This document shows positions 14,678 to 22,360 of a stretch of DNA of 26,674 bases, piece after piece (the stretch's first letter is position 1; each line of letters begins with the position of its first letter). The stretch lies in NCBI GenBank assembly GCA_002067405.1, contig MVRP01000043.1, positions 1 to 26,674 of the forward strand, given 5' to 3'. Origin of the DNA: Syntrophorhabdaceae bacterium PtaU1.Bin034. Lineage in GTDB: Bacteria > Desulfobacterota_G > Syntrophorhabdia > Syntrophorhabdales > WCHB1-27. The notes beneath the pieces are model-generated. The model had not been told where the DNA came from. It did no database searches and saw only the letters and a program-made list of their open reading frames with translations. Made by a program: the position numbers and the translations under genes.

Positions 14678-15559
14678 ATGGGAGCATGGGTATTATGGGG
14701 TTTATTGAAGCAAGCGTTTGCGGGATGGCGCATCCATAAAGACTCACGGCTCGCCGCAGCGATCGCCTACTACACGATCTTCTCTCTTGCCCCCCTTCTT
14801 GTAATAGTCGTAGCAGTTGCGGGCGCCATATTCGGCGAGGCGGCGGCAAAGGGCGAGCTTTCCCAGCAGATAGGAAACCTCGTGGGCGAGGACCTGGTTC
14901 CTTTGATCGAAGGTATGGTGGAAAGCGCCGGCCGCTTTCGCTCGGGCCTTCTCGCGTGGGTCGTTGGCGCGATCGCGCTCATAATAGGCGCAACCGGAGT
15001 TTTTGCCGAGCTTCAGGATGCCCTTGACACCATATGGGAAGTGCCTCAGCAAGGGAGCCTGAAAGGCATGCTGAAGGCAAGGCTGCTTTCCTTTCTTGTG
15101 ATACTCGCCATCGGAATGCTTCTCCTTGCCTTGCTCCTCGCCGGTGCCGCCCTCACCGTGATCGGCCGTCTGGCCAGTTCCCTTCCCGGCCTTGCGGAAG
15201 CTCTCGACGTGCTCAACTTCCTCCTGTCCTTCGCTCTGATCACGGTTCTTTTCGCGGTGATTTACAAGATCCTGCCCAGTGTGAAAACCAGGTGGTCCGA
15301 TGTGTGGGCCGGAGCCGCGTTGACATCGCTCCTCTTTACCGTCGGGAAGCTCCTTCTTGGGTTTTACCTGGCAAGCGGCCGCATGAGATCCGCCTACGGC
15401 GCAGCAGGTTCGGTGATCATCCTTCTCTTCTGGATTTATTTTTCAGCAGAGATCCTCCTGTTCGGTGCCGAATTCACCCGTGTCTATACCGGCTTGCACG
15501 ATCGCTCTGCGGAACCGGCCAAACAGGTTGTGGAGGAAGAGAAAAACGAGGAAGGCTGA
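14678..15559 (+). CDS. YihY/BrkB-family inner membrane protein
   Basis: 293 aa from ATG 14678. The family signature DSRLAAAIAYYTIFSLAPLLVIVVAVAG opens a protein with about six membrane helices (near residues 40, 90, 135, 180, 215 and 245 of the mature frame), with the conserved LPSVKTRWSDVWAGA and SAYGAAGSVIILLFWIYFSAEILLFGAEFTRVY at the end and a charged tail. The family was once called RNase BN, wrongly; its true role is unclear (transport has been suggested). The frame is open to 14555, but a good promoter lies within that part. It is convergent with the 258-aa unknown gene, 22 nt apart, with no clear terminator. Confidence 0.9.
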   Translation: MGAWVLWGLLKQAFAGWRIHKDSRLAAAIAYYTIFSLAPLLVIVVAVAGAIFGEAAAKGELSQQIGNLVGEDLVPLIEGMVESAGRFRSGLLAWVVGAIALIIGATGVFAELQDALDTIWEVPQQGSLKGMLKARLLSFLVILAIGMLLLALLLAGAALTVIGRLASSLPGLAEALDVLNFLLSFALITVLFAVIYKILPSVKTRWSDVWAGAALTSLLFTVGKLLLGFYLASGRMRSAYGAAGSVIILLFWIYFSAEILLFGAEFTRVYTGLHDRSAEPAKQVVEEEKNEEG

Positions 15560-15581
15560 CAGGTCGAAAAACGGTTTCGGG

Positions 15582-16358
15582 TCAGATTCTGAACAAGATG
15601 TTCACGCCCTCCGTATACCACTTTGAAAAGCTGTCGTTATGTCTTTTGTTTGTCCTTGGATCATTCATGATCAATGCTTTCACGTGGTCCTTGTCGAGCG
15701 TGACCGCATAGTCCCTTTGGGCCTGCAAGACCAGACGTTCTATCATCGCATCTATCACCTTTTCTTTCCCTTCATTTGAGAGCCATCTTGCCGACCACTG
15801 CTCGTAAGTCTTCACAATCTCATCGCCTTCTATGCGATAGAAATGGGAAAGAGAAGGTACCCATTCCTTCACAAGGCTCCGGGAAGCGAGAAAGATATCT
15901 TCGACAAAGGGAAAGTGCTGGAGTATATACACCTCGATCCTGATCTTATTAATGAATCCGTCAATAATGGTCTTGTCTGTCGTTCTCTCGGTCTTCACTC
16001 TGCTTTTGAGAAAGTTCCACACGCTGACGATCGGATAGGAGAAGTTCTTGGTGGAGTAGTCGATGATCTCGAGGCTCTCGATGGAATTCCTTCTCTTCTT
16101 GGGTATGCCGTAGAGGAGAAGGCCGACCAGGTCCGATACGACGTGAAACAGCAGGGAGCGATTGTGGGGCCTCAGAGAAGGGTACATGTAGCAGAGAAAT
16201 TCGTTGAACTCCAGGGTCTCCACGAGGTGGTCCCTTTTCGGGTCTGAGTTCAGGTATTTTATCGCGTCAACGGCGAGGGTGGCAGCGGACATGGGGAGCA
16301 GGTCCTCGGGCCTCTTGGTAAACTCCCACACGTCCAGGATATGCCTCCTCGGAAGCAC
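15582..16358 (-). CDS. Unrecognised soluble protein, third gene of a DUF89-cbpA operon
   Basis: 258 aa, no signal peptide or membrane helix, rich in charged and aromatic residues and predicted mostly helical by eye. I recognise no motif. The start is a GTG at 16358, immediately after the cbpA stop, with AAGGA 8 nt before it; a GTG at 16331 behind GAGGAGG is an alternative that would remove nine residues. Because it is coupled to a J-domain chaperone gene, a role as a chaperone partner or client is possible, but that is guesswork. Two acidic/basic clusters (DPKRDHL, DPRTNKRHND) near the ends are the most distinctive parts. Confidence 0.7.
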   Translation of the reverse strand: MLPRRHILDVWEFTKRPEDLLPMSAATLAVDAIKYLNSDPKRDHLVETLEFNEFLCYMYPSLRPHNRSLLFHVVSDLVGLLLYGIPKKRRNSIESLEIIDYSTKNFSYPIVSVWNFLKSRVKTERTTDKTIIDGFINKIRIEVYILQHFPFVEDIFLASRSLVKEWVPSLSHFYRIEGDEIVKTYEQWSARWLSNEGKEKVIDAMIERLVLQAQRDYAVTLDKDHVKALIMNDPRTNKRHNDSFSKWYTEGVNILFRI

Positions 16359-16360
16359 TA

Positions 16361-17305
16361 CTAAAGTCCTTCTCGCCTCAGGTCTTCGAGCAAGGACCTC
16401 TGTTTATCGGTCAATTTGCGGGGGACGTCTATCGTCACTTCGACATACTGGTCGCCTCTTCCTTGCTTCATGTCCGGCACACCAAGGCCTTTCAGACGTA
16501 CCTTTGAATGGGCCCGCATACCCGCGGGAATTTTGATCTGTTTCGGGCCTTCAATGGTGGAGACCTCAACCGTGCCGCCGAGAAATGCATCAGTCGGCTT
16601 TACTTCTTTTGTCACGTAAATGTCGTTGCCCTGCCTTCTGAAAACAGGGTGCTCCGCAACTTTTATCGTCACATAGAGGTCGCCGGTCCTTCCCGTGTAA
16701 GGGTCCCTGCTGCCCTTTCCATGCAGTCTCAGTTTCTGGCCCGTATTTATCCCTTTCGGTATCTTGACCTTGATCTCTTCATTGCCTCGCTGGCTGGTAA
16801 AGGTAAGGACTTTTTCTCCTCCCCGCATAGCATCCATGAACGGTATTTCCAGCTCGTAGTTGAGGTCCAGCTCGCCGTGGGTGGTCTTGTCTCTTGTGAC
16901 GAAATCACCGAAATCGTAGACCCGTCTCCCTCCGGGCCTCCCGGTTTCCCGGCCCGCCCCGGGGCCTCCCGGCTGCCTGCCGAAGATCATGCTGAAAATG
17001 TCGCCGGTTCCGAATCCCAGGTCTTTAAACAGGTCTCCTATATTAAAGTTCCGGTATATATCCTCCTGGCTGTAGCGCTGCTGGAACCCGCTCATGCCAT
17101 AGGTGTCGTATTCCTTCCTCTTGTCCTTGTCGCTCAGGACAGCGTATGCCTCGTTTATTCCCTTGAACTGCTCCTCGGCCTGCTTGTCTCCCGGATTCCT
17201 GTCGGGGTGGTATTTGAGGGCCAGTTTCCGATACGCCTTCTTTATGTCGTCTTCCGACGCACTCTTCGGCACGCCGAGGATTTCGTAATAGTCTTTCTTA
17301 GCCAT
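16361..17305 (-). CDS. cbpA: DnaJ-like co-chaperone without zinc finger (CbpA type)
   Basis: 314 aa. The J domain (residues 1-70) includes [24 protein letters not shown] and the HPD motif ([10 protein letters not shown]). A Gly/Phe-rich linker ([26 protein letters not shown]) leads into two C-terminal substrate-binding domains ending [19 protein letters not shown]. The CxxCxGxG zinc-finger repeats of true DnaJ are absent, which places it with CbpA/type II Hsp40. It stimulates DnaK ATPase. The start at 17305 (MAKKDYYE) follows AGGTGG and overlaps the DUF89 stop by 8 nt; the open frame to 17350 is extra. dnaK and grpE are not in the window. Confidence 0.93.
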   Translation of the reverse strand: MAKKDYYEILGVPKSASEDDIKKAYRKLALKYHPDRNPGDKQAEEQFKGINEAYAVLSDKDKRKEYDTYGMSGFQQRYSQEDIYRNFNIGDLFKDLGFGTGDIFSMIFGRQPGGPGAGRETGRPGGRRVYDFGDFVTRDKTTHGELDLNYELEIPFMDAMRGGEKVLTFTSQRGNEEIKVKIPKGINTGQKLRLHGKGSRDPYTGRTGDLYVTIKVAEHPVFRRQGNDIYVTKEVKPTDAFLGGTVEVSTIEGPKQIKIPAGMRAHSKVRLKGLGVPDMKQGRGDQYVEVTIDVPRKLTDKQRSLLEDLRREGL

Positions 17306-18125
17306 GGTCACCACCTGGGATAGCAATATAGTCGCCGATCTCCCTTCCAAGCGTTTCGGCTACGCTTCTGCACTTCACCTTCATGATATGCACCACCGGT
17401 CGCTCCCCGCCGTATTCCGAGATAGTCTCATAGTTTCCCATGCCCTTCGCTATGACGAGGCTCCCGTCTTCCCAGCATTCCCGTATCCTGCCCGACATCT
17501 CTTCGCGTCTGATGCCCACTTCATCGGTGCCGGTCGAGATAACGTTTTCACACATCTCTTTCAACCCGAACTTTGCAACGTCAGGCATTGACAGATCGTT
17601 CTGCACCGGGTGTTCCTTAACTGCATAGAATATTTTTTTGCCCAACCCTTTCAGCCTCTCTACAAGGGGCAGATCGAAAACGAGATCGCCCACGTTGTCG
17701 CCAAGTATCAGAATTTTGTTACTAATATAAACCTGATGCGCTATTTTAGCCACGTTCCCGCTGAACCCGAACTGACTGACCGTATACTGGTGTTCAAGAA
17801 AGAAATCCCCGCCATTCCCAAAGGCCGATGACCAGAGCGCGCCTTCGAGGGTATCAGGGAAAAAGCTTCTCAGTCGTTTAGCCGCCTCCATGGCCCGTTC
17901 GAATTCGACTGCCTTGCGGTCGGCGTACGGATCATAAGCCCCTGTTTTGTCTCTCACCTGTCTTAAAAGCGTGTTTGAGATGTCGGTCGGGCTCCGATCG
18001 CCGGAAAACATCTCGTCGACGAGGCGAAGAGATGAATCGAGCAGACTCTGGCCGCCCCGGGATAAGGCGACGACCTGCGTCGCGAGGTTCTTGAGGCAAT
18101 CCCTGCAGTAAGGTAAAATCTTCAT
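17298..18125 (-). CDS. DUF89/ARMT1-like damage-control phosphatase family protein
   Basis: 275 aa. Family features are an N-terminal CRDCLKNLA (CxxC), the metal-binding segment [19 protein letters not shown] with Asp and Asn ligands, [27 protein letters not shown] and the C-terminal [15 protein letters not shown]89 enzymes are metal-dependent phosphatases acting on reactive or damaged phosphometabolites. The substrate here is not evident; the N-terminal CxxC form is common in prokaryotes and archaea. AGGGA precedes the ATG. It is the first gene of a unit with cbpA and the 258-aa unknown. Confidence 0.85.
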   Translation of the reverse strand: MKILPYCRDCLKNLATQVVALSRGGQSLLDSSLRLVDEMFSGDRSPTDISNTLLRQVRDKTGAYDPYADRKAVEFERAMEAAKRLRSFFPDTLEGALWSSAFGNGGDFFLEHQYTVSQFGFSGNVAKIAHQVYISNKILILGDNVGDLVFDLPLVERLKGLGKKIFYAVKEHPVQNDLSMPDVAKFGLKEMCENVISTGTDEVGIRREEMSGRIRECWEDGSLVIAKGMGNYETISEYGGERPVVHIMKVKCRSVAETLGREIGDYIAIPGGDHG

Positions 18126-18157
18126 TTTTCCCTAATGGTACAATATAATCCAAAGGC

Positions 18158-18186
18158 TTTACAATTCTCACGGAAAAAAATAAAAT
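18158..18186 (+). promoter_or_regulatory. Promoter of the FmdB-family gene, implying a leaderless mRNA
   Basis: TTTACA (18158-18163), a 17-nt spacer and TAAAAT (18181-18186) end 6 nt before the ATG at 18193. Transcription would begin at or next to the start codon, and no Shine-Dalgarno sequence is present. Confidence 0.65.
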
Positions 18187-18192
18187 AGTTCC

Positions 18193-18534
18193 ATGCCGAT
18201 CTACGAGTATTATTGCGATGCCTGCCATAAAACATCTTCATTCCTCCTCTTGAGGTCGACGGAAGAGATCGAGCCGTACTGCAAGAAATGCAAATCGAAA
18301 GATGTCAGAAGGGTCCTTTCCCGGGTGGCAATCCTCAAGAGTGAAGAGCAGAGGATGGAGAGCCTTCTTGACCCGAGCAAGCTGGGCGATCTCGACGAGA
18401 ACGACCCCAGATCCGTCGAGAAGCTGATGAAACGGATGGGAAGCGAACTGGGCGACGAGCTTGGCGAAGGATTTGAAGAGGAGATGGAACAAGCCCTTGC
18501 GTCAGAAGAGGCTAGCTCCGAAGCAGATCTGTGA
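18193..18534 (+). CDS. FmdB-family zinc-ribbon regulatory protein
   Basis: 113 aa. The N-terminal zinc ribbon starts MPIYEYYCDACHK and has a second pair CKKC, the standard FmdB (PF09723) pattern. The rest is an acidic, helical tail (MGSELGDELGEGFEEEMEQ) longer than in minimal family members. The family is often called a putative regulator (FmdB of formamidase operons) without firm function. There is no ribosome site; the promoter -10 lies 6 nt upstream. Its last 23 bp overlap the convergent Sua5/YciO gene. Confidence 0.9.
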   Translation: MPIYEYYCDACHKTSSFLLLRSTEEIEPYCKKCKSKDVRRVLSRVAILKSEEQRMESLLDPSKLGDLDENDPRSVEKLMKRMGSELGDELGEGFEEEMEQALASEEASSEADL

Positions 18535-19126
18535 GGGGCCCTTTGCCCTCCCTGAGCACATTTACCTTATCATCAACGAGACTCACCACCGTCGAGGGCT
18601 CACCTACGATCAGCCCTCCGTCGATCACGATAGAAACCTGATCTTTGAAGTAACGCTCGATGTCCCTCGGATCGGATAACGCTTCCTGCCCCACAATCTT
18701 TGCGGTCGTATTGATGATGGGCCTTCCGAGAAGTGTCGTGAGGCCGAGCGGCACAGGGTGGTTCGGTATCCTTACACCCACTTCCTTTTTGGCCGTCATG
18801 AGAAGTCTCGGCACTATTCTTTTCGGTTTGAGAATAAAAGTGTAGGCGCCGGGCAGCATGCTTTTGAGCACGTGGAACGCAAAATCGGAAAGAATGGCGT
18901 AATTGCTTATGTCCTTGATATCTTTGAAGATGAGGCTAAGGGCTCTTTTTTCGCTGAGACCCCTCATGGCGTGAAGCGTTTTGATTGCCTTGATGTTGAA
19001 CAGGTCGCATCCTAAACCGTAAAAGGTGTCCGTGGGATAGCCTATAATTGCCCCGTTCTCGAGAGTCTCCTTGATCAGGGTGGTCGTTTTTTTCTTGGGC
19101 CTTTCCGGATCCCATTCTACAATCAT
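18512..19126 (-). CDS. Sua5/YciO/YrdC-family protein (putative threonylcarbamoyl-AMP synthase)
   Basis: 204 aa. Family motifs are GAIIGYPTDTFYGLGCDL, MRGLSEKRALSLIFKD, PGAYTFILKPKRIVPRLL, GVRIPNHP and GEPSTVVSLVDDKVNVLREGKG. Family members form threonylcarbamoyl-AMP for tRNA t6A. The YTFILK and VPRLL features look closer to the YciO branch than to TsaC, and it is not certain that YciO proteins carry the main t6A activity. The start at 19126 (MIVEWDPE) has GGAGGGAAAG directly upstream. The longer frame to 19210 runs through the palindromic repeat and is unlikely to be coding. Confidence 0.9.
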   Translation of the reverse strand: MIVEWDPERPKKKTTTLIKETLENGAIIGYPTDTFYGLGCDLFNIKAIKTLHAMRGLSEKRALSLIFKDIKDISNYAILSDFAFHVLKSMLPGAYTFILKPKRIVPRLLMTAKKEVGVRIPNHPVPLGLTTLLGRPIINTTAKIVGQEALSDPRDIERYFKDQVSIVIDGGLIVGEPSTVVSLVDDKVNVLREGKGPLTDLLRS

Positions 19127-19142
19127 CTTTCCCTCCATTATC

Positions 19143-19208
19143 GGGGCTCGCGTCGCCCCCTCTGCGGGCAAAGCCCGCAGAGACTCCCCCTCAACAAAAG
19201 GAAGAGGC
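19143..19208 (+). repeat. Modular palindromic repeat, short unit A (cluster 1)
   Basis: GGGGC-N7-GCCCC is followed by a 10-bp hairpin CTCTGCGGGC (19160-19169), AAA, GCCCGCAGAG (19173-19182), and a tail with CCCCCTCAACAAAAGG and GAAGAGGC. The same head and tail recur in units B-E. It lies between the amidohydrolase and Sua5/YciO genes. Confidence 0.85.
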
Positions 19209-19220
19209 AATTAAGTCGTT

Positions 19221-19379
19221 GGCTCGCGTCGCCCCTCTGCTATGCTGAGGTGCGGAGGAGATGGCGAGCGGAGGAGAAAATGCTCGTTCACCGCTGCCCC
19301 TCTGCACCGTTGCTTCAGCAGTAAAGCCACGACCCGCAAGCGGGCGCCCCGGCCTTTCCCCTCAACAAAAGGAAGAGGC
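19221..19379 (+). repeat. Modular palindromic repeat, long unit B (cluster 1)
   Basis: The same head GGCTCGCGTCGCCCC and the same tail CCCCTCAACAAAAGGAAGAG enclose a longer middle with TGCTATGCTGAGG, GCGGAGGAG and GTTCACCGCTGCCCC, which recurs in unit E. It ends with the linker GGATTGCTGG just before the amidohydrolase stop. Confidence 0.8.
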
Positions 19380-19392
19380 AGTGGATTGCTGG

Positions 19393-20223
19393 TCATAATC
19401 CAAGCAGTTCTTTCCCGTTGTCATAGAGAATTCTCTCCCTTGCCTCCCTATCCAACCTCTCCAGGGCGGACTTGTAGCGACTGTACGGGAGGAGAGGGTA
19501 ATCAGAGCCGAACAGGACCTTGTGCGACAGGAACTGCGCTGCAAAGCTGTATATCGCTTCAGAGTAGAGGAACGGGACTGCGGCCAGATCATAATACACC
19601 AGAGAGAAGCTCTTTCTGATCTCGGGCATGAACTCATAGAAGCAGATCCCGCCTCCCATATGGGCCAGAATGATCTTCAGGGACGGATGGTCTTCCAAGA
19701 AACGGATGATTTCGCCAAAATCAACAGCAGTTTTTCCCTGATAAGCATGGCCCACCTGCTCATTCACATGCAGCATCAGTACCATACCGGCCTGTTCCAT
19801 CCACGTCGCGAGGGCATTGAGCGCCCTTCGCTCGCTTTCACCGAATCCACCCCCGTAATAGGCTATCTCCCCGATGCCCCGGGCCCCTCGCTCCAGGCAT
19901 CTTTCCGCCTCACGTATCGATGTCGTCTCATGCGCCGGATCAATGATGGCAAACGGCACAATTCTCCTGTCCGCCCGTGCGGTCTCCAGCATGTAATCGT
20001 TCGTCAGCCGGACAAGCCCAGGATCCCTGAAGGGAAACCCGCAGGCCACGACGACATCTATGCCTTCCTTTTCCAGGTACCCGGAAAGCTGCTGACCATC
20101 GGCCATCCTCGCCTTCCTGCCACCATAGATTATGCCGAACGCCCTGTCATCCGATGCTATTCTCTCTCTCTTCTCTATTATTTCAGGGGGGAAAAGGTGG
20201 GTGTGTGCGTCAAGGACGGGCAT
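19393..20223 (-). CDS. Amidohydrolase-family (TIM-barrel) metal-dependent hydrolase
   Basis: 276 aa. The first strand carries the metal-binding HTH (VLDAHTHLFPPE). Later conserved sites are GIGEIAYYGGG, MLHVNEQVGH, ILAHMGGG and the Asp in LFGSDYPLLPYSRY. This is the amidohydrolase 2 (PF04909) pattern, which includes decarboxylases and lactonases of aromatic degradation. The substrate is not apparent from the neighbours. A TATAAT box (minus strand, 20229-20234) lies 5 nt before the ATG and there is no proper ribosome site, so it may be leaderless. It is divergent from the HAD phosphatase. Confidence 0.88.
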   Translation of the reverse strand: MPVLDAHTHLFPPEIIEKRERIASDDRAFGIIYGGRKARMADGQQLSGYLEKEGIDVVVACGFPFRDPGLVRLTNDYMLETARADRRIVPFAIIDPAHETTSIREAERCLERGARGIGEIAYYGGGFGESERRALNALATWMEQAGMVLMLHVNEQVGHAYQGKTAVDFGEIIRFLEDHPSLKIILAHMGGGICFYEFMPEIRKSFSLVYYDLAAVPFLYSEAIYSFAAQFLSHKVLFGSDYPLLPYSRYKSALERLDREARERILYDNGKELLGL

Positions 20224-20292
20224 ATGTTATTATAAGGCCTCACAGGTCTTTTAAAAATAGATTTTTTGCCGGCACCGTGCTATAAGGAAACC

Positions 20293-20934
20293 ATGAGTAT
20301 CAGGATCGTATTTTTTGATTGCGACGGCACGCTTACGCCCGTTAAGAGCAGTTGGCAATATCTCCACGAGAGGTTGGGCCTCTGGGACGACCATGCGGAC
20401 GAGTTCCAGAAGCTGTTTCGCGCCGGAAAGATTGACTATGCGGAGTTTTGCCGGAGGGATGCAGCCCTGTGGAAAGGTATCCCCGAGCAGCGGGTTCTGG
20501 ACATAACAGGCGAGATCCCTTATCACAAGGGAGTAAAAGAGACCGTGCAGGCCATCAAAGACGCGGGCATAACAACCGTCATTCTCTCGACAGGGCTTAC
20601 CTTCCTGGTCGACAGGGTCAGGCAGGACCTCGGCATGACGCTGTCGATGGCGAACGAGCTTGTCGTGAAAGAAGGGATTCTCACGGGGGAAAGCAAGATC
20701 AACGTGGAACATGACAACAAGGGTTACTGGGTAGGGAAAATACTGGAAAACATGGGTCTGAGGAAAGAAGAGGCGGTGGCAGTCGGGGATGGCGAGGGCG
20801 ATCAGGGCATGTTCGAAGCGGTAGGCCTGGCCATCGGGTACCATCCAGCCCCCAAAATCGTTCCGTTTCTCAACCATGTTCTGTATAATGGTTCTTTTAG
20901 AAAGGTTTTTGAGGTATTGCGAGCGTATAGGTGA
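20293..20934 (+). CDS. HAD-superfamily phosphatase (SerB-like, HAD-IB)
   Basis: 213 aa from ATG 20293, which AAGGA precedes by 5 nt. Catalytic motif I is FFDCDGTLTP (nucleophile Asp), motif II is in ILSTGLTF, and motifs III and IV are K...AVGDGEGDQGMF. The cap region between residues about 20 and 85 fits phosphoserine phosphatase-like enzymes. Phosphoserine phosphatase is possible, but the substrate cannot be fixed from sequence alone. The 3' end overlaps the NlpC/P60 start as GTGA, so the two are coupled. Confidence 0.88.
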   Translation: MSIRIVFFDCDGTLTPVKSSWQYLHERLGLWDDHADEFQKLFRAGKIDYAEFCRRDAALWKGIPEQRVLDITGEIPYHKGVKETVQAIKDAGITTVILSTGLTFLVDRVRQDLGMTLSMANELVVKEGILTGESKINVEHDNKGYWVGKILENMGLRKEEAVAVGDGEGDQGMFEAVGLAIGYHPAPKIVPFLNHVLYNGSFRKVFEVLRAYR

Positions 20935-21422
20935 GAGGCGACCGGCTGAGGTTGACGAAAGGCATTCGGTTTTTCGTAAGTCTTACGCTCCTTCTCTCCC
21001 TTCTCTTATCGTTCGGTTGTGGCCCTAAGAAGATCAGGGTGTACGAATCAACTCCTGTCCCTCAGGTAAAGGGTGATATCGTCCAATACGCAGTGACACT
21101 CCTTGGTCGACCCTACAAGAGCGCGGCAAAGGGGCCGGATTATTTTGACTGCAGCGGGCTGGTCCACTATGTGTATAAGCGATTCGATATCACTTTGCCC
21201 AGTTCAACTGAAGGGTTGAGCAAGATCGGGCATGAAATATCATATGGCGATGTCGCTGTCGGGGATTTGGTGATGTTCCGCATAAAGAGGGAAGGCCACG
21301 TGGGCATAATGATCAACAGGCTCGAGTTCATTCACGCGTCGAGGTCGAGAGGTGTCGCAATAGACAGCGTTGACGCAGGCTACTGGAAGAAATATTTCTC
21401 CCATTTCAGGCGTGTTTTCTAG
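20931..21422 (+). CDS. NlpC/P60-family lipoprotein (peptidoglycan endopeptidase)
   Basis: 163 aa. A basic N-terminus and a hydrophobic segment end in the lipobox LLSFGC (Cys30), so a lipoprotein is expected. The NlpC/P60 domain follows, with catalytic Cys in DCSGLVHYVY, His in GHVGIMI and a third polar site in FIHASR. Such enzymes cut D-Glu-mDAP bonds in cell-wall peptides. The start is a GTG overlapping the HAD gene stop (GTGA). A TTG downstream (LTKGIRFF) is an alternative start. Confidence 0.9.
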   Translation: MRGDRLRLTKGIRFFVSLTLLLSLLLSFGCGPKKIRVYESTPVPQVKGDIVQYAVTLLGRPYKSAAKGPDYFDCSGLVHYVYKRFDITLPSSTEGLSKIGHEISYGDVAVGDLVMFRIKREGHVGIMINRLEFIHASRSRGVAIDSVDAGYWKKYFSHFRRVF

Positions 21423-21517
21423 TGAATTCCATTACAAAGCAGGTAGGCGCTGCTCAAGTCAAGAAATCGCGACCCGGGTCTTTGAAAGCCGCAGCCGATC
21501 CGCAAAGCTTCGAAGTA

Positions 21518-21955
21518 TCACTTTCTGTCTGACGTCTTTTTCAGAAAGGTCTGCAGATCCATCTCGTTATAATGCTTGTCCTTGACATATTCCAGGACCT
21601 TCTTGTAAAGCGGCTTCTGTATATATCCGGGCGCTTCAAAAATACGTTTGCCCGATGATTCCAGAAACCAGGAAGACGGCGTTCCGGTAATCCGGTAAAG
21701 CCTCGAAAGGTCCGATTTATCCGCGTCTATCCGGAGAAACACGAAATCCTTTTTGAGTATGGCGTCAATTTCCCGGTCAGCCATAGTGTTCCTGTCCATC
21801 AAGTTGCAGTAGCCGCATCCTCTACTGACGAAATAAAGGACCAGGGGTTTGTTCTCTTTTTTTGCGGTCTTCAGCGCACTCTCGTAATCCTGCCCGTATA
21901 CGCTGGACGCGACAAGCATAATGGTGACGAAAAGAGCAAACATCAGTTTTTTCAT
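21518..21955 (-). CDS. Exported thioredoxin-like protein
   Basis: 145 aa from ATG 21955. A signal peptide (MKKLMFALFVTIMLVASSVYG) is followed by a thioredoxin-fold domain with the active site GCGYC and a cis-Pro in TGTPSSWF. It belongs to the thioredoxin_7/SoxW-like group of periplasmic reductants. There is no ribosome site; the TATAAT box ends 7 nt before the ATG. The upstream open frame (to 22048) is repeat sequence. Together with the DsbC-like protein at 8347-9186, it suggests active periplasmic thiol chemistry. Confidence 0.88.
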   Translation of the reverse strand: MKKLMFALFVTIMLVASSVYGQDYESALKTAKKENKPLVLYFVSRGCGYCNLMDRNTMADREIDAILKKDFVFLRIDADKSDLSRLYRITGTPSSWFLESSGKRIFEAPGYIQKPLYKKVLEYVKDKHYNEMDLQTFLKKTSDRK

Positions 21956-21962
21956 AACGATG

Positions 21963-21991
21963 ATTATAGTACCAAAAGTGCCGGCAATCAA
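21963..21991 (-). promoter_or_regulatory. Promoter of the exported thioredoxin gene, implying a leaderless mRNA
   Basis: On the minus strand, TTGATT (21986-21991), a 17-nt spacer and a consensus TATAAT (21963-21968) end 7 nt before the ATG. The expected start of transcription is therefore at or within a base or so of the ATG. Confidence 0.7.
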
Positions 21992-21996
21992 CTGTT

Positions 21997-22062
21997 GGGG
22001 CTCGCGTCGCCCCCTCCAGCAGCAAAGCCGCTGGAGCCACCCCCTCATAAAAAGGAAGAGGC
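21997..22062 (+). repeat. Modular palindromic repeat, short unit C (cluster 2)
   Basis: The head GGGGC-N7-GCCCC is followed by the hairpin CTCCAGC ... GCTGGAG and the tail CCCCCTCATAAAAAGG with GAAGAGGC. The hairpin arms differ from unit A but keep pairing, with the loop centre GCAAAGC shared. Confidence 0.85.
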
Positions 22063-22071
22063 GGAATTACT

Positions 22072-22138
22072 GGGGCTCGCGTCGCCCCCTCCAGCAGCAA
22101 AGCCGAGTGGAGCCTTCCTCTCAACAAAAGGAAAAGGC
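22072..22138 (+). repeat. Modular palindromic repeat, short unit D (cluster 2)
   Basis: The head is identical to unit C and the middle CTCCAGCAGCAAAGCC is identical too, but the right arm is changed (GAGTGGAG), weakening the hairpin. The tail is CTCTCAACAAAAGG with GAAAAGGC. It starts 75 bp after unit C, separated by the linker GGAATTACTGG. Confidence 0.8.
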
Positions 22139-22149
22139 GTTGGATTCCT

Positions 22150-22312
22150 GGCTCGCGTCGCCCCTTGCTATGCTGAGGGCGGAGGAGAAAAAAAATGCTT
22201 GTTCACCGCTGCCCCCATGCCTCTCTGCCCCTCAGCACCGTTGCCTCAACAGTCAAACAGGCTACGTGGGTGGTCCCGGTCCCGGAGACTTTCTCTCAAC
22301 AGCAAGAAAAAA
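22150..22312 (+). repeat. Modular palindromic repeat, long unit E (cluster 2)
   Basis: The head GGCTCGCGTCGCCCC and a long middle matching unit B (TTGCTATGCTGAGG, GCGGAGGAG, GTTCACCGCTGCCCC, CAGCACCGTTGCCTCA) are followed by a degenerate tail (CTTTCTCTCAACAGCAAG). It ends about 14 nt before the groESL -35 box. Confidence 0.75.
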
Positions 22313-22326
22313 ATCACCTGGTGCTA

Positions 22327-22356
22327 TTGACAAAAAAACGTGACCACGATTATATT
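22327..22356 (+). promoter_or_regulatory. Sigma70-type promoter of groESL
   Basis: A consensus TTGACA (22327-22332), an 18-nt spacer and TATATT (22351-22356). Transcription would start near 22363, inside the CIRCE-like element. Confidence 0.75.
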
Positions 22357-22360
22357 GATT

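Noticed and set aside
19143..22312. Repeat clusters considered as a CRISPR array.
   Set aside because: Units are few, long (66-163 bp), imperfect and internally palindromic, with short conserved linkers instead of unique spacers, and no cas genes are nearby.
19143..22312. The two repeat clusters considered as ends of a composite transposon carrying the genes between them.
   Set aside because: No transposase is present, the clusters are in direct rather than inverted orientation, no target duplication is seen, and the enclosed genes look like ordinary chromosomal genes.
21822..22343. Open frames through the repeat cluster encoding recurring GATRAP and SRRPLQQQSR peptides.
   Set aside because: The peptides simply translate the palindromic repeat units; there is no start context, and frames differ between copies.
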